This document shows positions 62,855 to 64,000 of a stretch of DNA of 64,000 bases, one piece after another. Numbering within the stretch: position 1 is the stretch's first letter; each line of letters starts with the position of its first letter. The DNA is from Myroides fluvii (GTDB lineage: Bacteria > Bacteroidota > Bacteroidia > Flavobacteriales > Flavobacteriaceae). The position numbers were made by a program, and so were the translations under genes. The stretch lies in NCBI RefSeq assembly GCF_009792295.1, contig NZ_CP039934.1:2810501-2874500 (forward strand), read 5' to 3'. The notes below the pieces were generated by a model. That model searched no databases. It was not told the origin of the DNA and was given only the letters and a program-made list of their open reading frames with translations.

Positions 62855-62862
62855 TACTTTTG
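62855..62862 (+). promoter_or_regulatory. Candidate -7 box for the alpha/beta hydrolase-like gene
   Basis: TACTTTTG matches TAnnTTTG, 31 nt before the ATG. It forms a divergent promoter pair with the box at 62706. Confidence 0.45.
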
Positions 62863-62893
62863 TAAAAAAATGTTAAAATAAGAGAAAAAGCGT

Positions 62894-63940
62894 ATGCAAG
62901 TAAAAAAAATAGGTTTGGGAGTAGTGCTTTTACTGCTGCTGGGGTATGTGTTTATTTGGTGTAAGTATGATTGGATGTATGAAGAATACAATCCAGAAAA
63001 AATGGAGATGCTATTTGAAGCTAAAAAAATGCGCGCTCCTGTTTATGATACGGTTGTAATCAACAAGTTTAAAATTGGCTATTTGAGTAATAAGCGACAT
63101 AATTATGTTGAAGGATACGATTATTTGGGAGGTATTCGAAATCCATATCTCCTATTAATTCCTGAGAATGGGGCTTCTATTACCAGTCTGTTGCCCTATT
63201 TTATGGACGAAGCACTCAATAAAAAGTTTCATATTATTGCGATTGATCGCATTGGTTTTGGCGGAAGTAAAGTCGAAAAAAATGAGGAAGGAAAACCTTT
63301 TGGACACTATGATAACAGGGCTTCTTTCGAAGAAAATGCACTGTATACTTTATTAATGATGCCGAAGTATATTGCCAAAATAGAGGGGAATCACCTCGAT
63401 GAAGTACGCGTTGTTTTTAGTGGAAAAACGGCTGTTACGGGTTTGGGAACAGCGTATGATATGTCGATGACTTCAGAAAAGATTTTCTTACTCAATGCGG
63501 ACTTAGAAGAGCGATTCTTTTGGACTATTGGCTATAGTCGCTTTGTAATAAGTGGTATCGGAAGACTGATCTTTCCTGAAAATTACGTGAGTAAACACCA
63601 AGATTTAGGTATTGCTGATCAAGCGAAAACCAAGTATATGGAGCATTGGGTTGAATCAGTCAAATACGCAGAAGATGAAGAGAATCAGAAGGAATACAGC
63701 ATGTATAAAGGAGCTTCACAAGGCAAAAAAGCTAAATGGCTCTTCTTTGCTGGATTGGGAGTATCGGATAAGAAGAAGGTAGATGCGTTTACAGGAGGTG
63801 ATAATTTTGTGTTTTACGAAGAGGCTGTTGAGCTGAACGATAGTAAACAAGTACTTGAATTGTTGCGTAAAGCGGATTTCTATACCTTGGGGTTTAATCA
63901 GTTAAGTAAATCGAGGTATTTAAATGTGAACGAAGAGTAG
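62894..63940 (+). CDS. Membrane-anchored alpha/beta hydrolase-like protein lacking a normal nucleophile elbow
   Basis: 348 aa. One N-terminal membrane helix (KKIGLGVVLLLLLGYVFIW) anchors the protein, probably facing the periplasm. The fold is suggested by PYLLLIPENGASITSLLPYF (oxyanion strand), IIAIDRIGFGGSKV (the usual DxxGxGxS block) and the strand VRVVFSGKTAVTGLG (173-185), where an active enzyme would have G-x-S-x-G; here it reads F-S-G-K-T. It is probably a non-catalytic or divergent member. A terminator was not seen before the window ends. Confidence 0.65.
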   Translation: MQVKKIGLGVVLLLLLGYVFIWCKYDWMYEEYNPEKMEMLFEAKKMRAPVYDTVVINKFKIGYLSNKRHNYVEGYDYLGGIRNPYLLLIPENGASITSLLPYFMDEALNKKFHIIAIDRIGFGGSKVEKNEEGKPFGHYDNRASFEENALYTLLMMPKYIAKIEGNHLDEVRVVFSGKTAVTGLGTAYDMSMTSEKIFLLNADLEERFFWTIGYSRFVISGIGRLIFPENYVSKHQDLGIADQAKTKYMEHWVESVKYAEDEENQKEYSMYKGASQGKKAKWLFFAGLGVSDKKKVDAFTGGDNFVFYEEAVELNDSKQVLELLRKADFYTLGFNQLSKSRYLNVNEE

Positions 63941-64000
63941 TTCGTTGATGGCGTATCGTATAAAGAAAAAGGTGTCGTAAAAAAGACGCATAAAAAAAAG

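Noticed and set aside
62543..62893. Possible tRNA or other structured RNA gene
   Set aside because: No cloverleaf, no T-loop GTTCRANNC and no CCA-type end could be found; the hairpins are short.

Overview
The window looks like chromosome from an AT-rich member of the Bacteroidota, most likely Flavobacteriaceae and possibly a Myroides relative. The reasons are a SusC/SusD pair, many small lipoproteins with Bacteroidota-style lipoboxes, Bacteroidota-type -7 boxes (TAnnTTTG) ahead of many genes, and a MsrA-MsrB fusion. No rRNA, tRNA, CRISPR array or prophage was recognised. The genus is inference.

Layout. 1-3.4 kb: start of murQ, a lipoprotein, a decayed RAYT-type transposase, and a stand-alone KAS III-like synthase. 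3.6-11.3 kb: SDR, DoxX, a broken S41 peptidase, a methyltransferase, an acyl-CoA ligase and a FUSC-family membrane protein. 11.8-18.9 kb: a SusC-SusD-phospholipase C operon, which looks like an outer-membrane phospholipid-scavenging unit. 19-23.5 kb: AraC regulator, Rid protein, lipoprotein, MsrAB and a nitronate monooxygenase-like enzyme. 23.6-27 kb: a HipA-like kinase interrupted by an in-frame TAA, its DUF3037-like partner, and a large lipoprotein. 27.4-28.2 kb: a dense intergenic repeat locus. 28.2-36.6 kb: mostly single-gene units (COG2509 flavoprotein, tag, aldo/keto reductase, GNAT/Crp divergent pair, tatA, thioredoxin-like lipoprotein). 36.6-40.6 kb: the tsaD-rsmE-AI-2E-methyltransferase operon, divergent from the large tamB-like gene (40.8-45.2 kb). 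45.4-49.6 kb: a run of unrecognised small lipoproteins and helical proteins. 49.7-52.7 kb: deoxyribosyltransferase-like, SWIM, rhodanese and methyltransferase genes, and a HigA-like orphan. 52.9-64 kb: purL, a beta-helix lipoprotein, two glycosyltransferases with an LTA-synthase-like protein, dapD, and a degenerate alpha/beta hydrolase.

The most unusual content is repetitive and mobile DNA. Two ~160 bp fold-back elements (29.83 and 51.27 kb) are each flanked by a perfect 3-bp duplication; one landed inside a stop codon and replaced TAA with TGA without altering the protein. About 20 copies of a telomere-like heptamer sit beside five copies of a ~95-bp unit. A terminator-plus-core cassette is shared by the 18.9 and 28.1 kb loci in opposite orientation. 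Several near-identical terminator hairpins recur behind unrelated genes. Gene decay is visible in the S41 peptidase, the RAYT transposase and the HipA-like kinase.

Family calls rest on reading the translated sequences and remembered family motifs; no database search was run.
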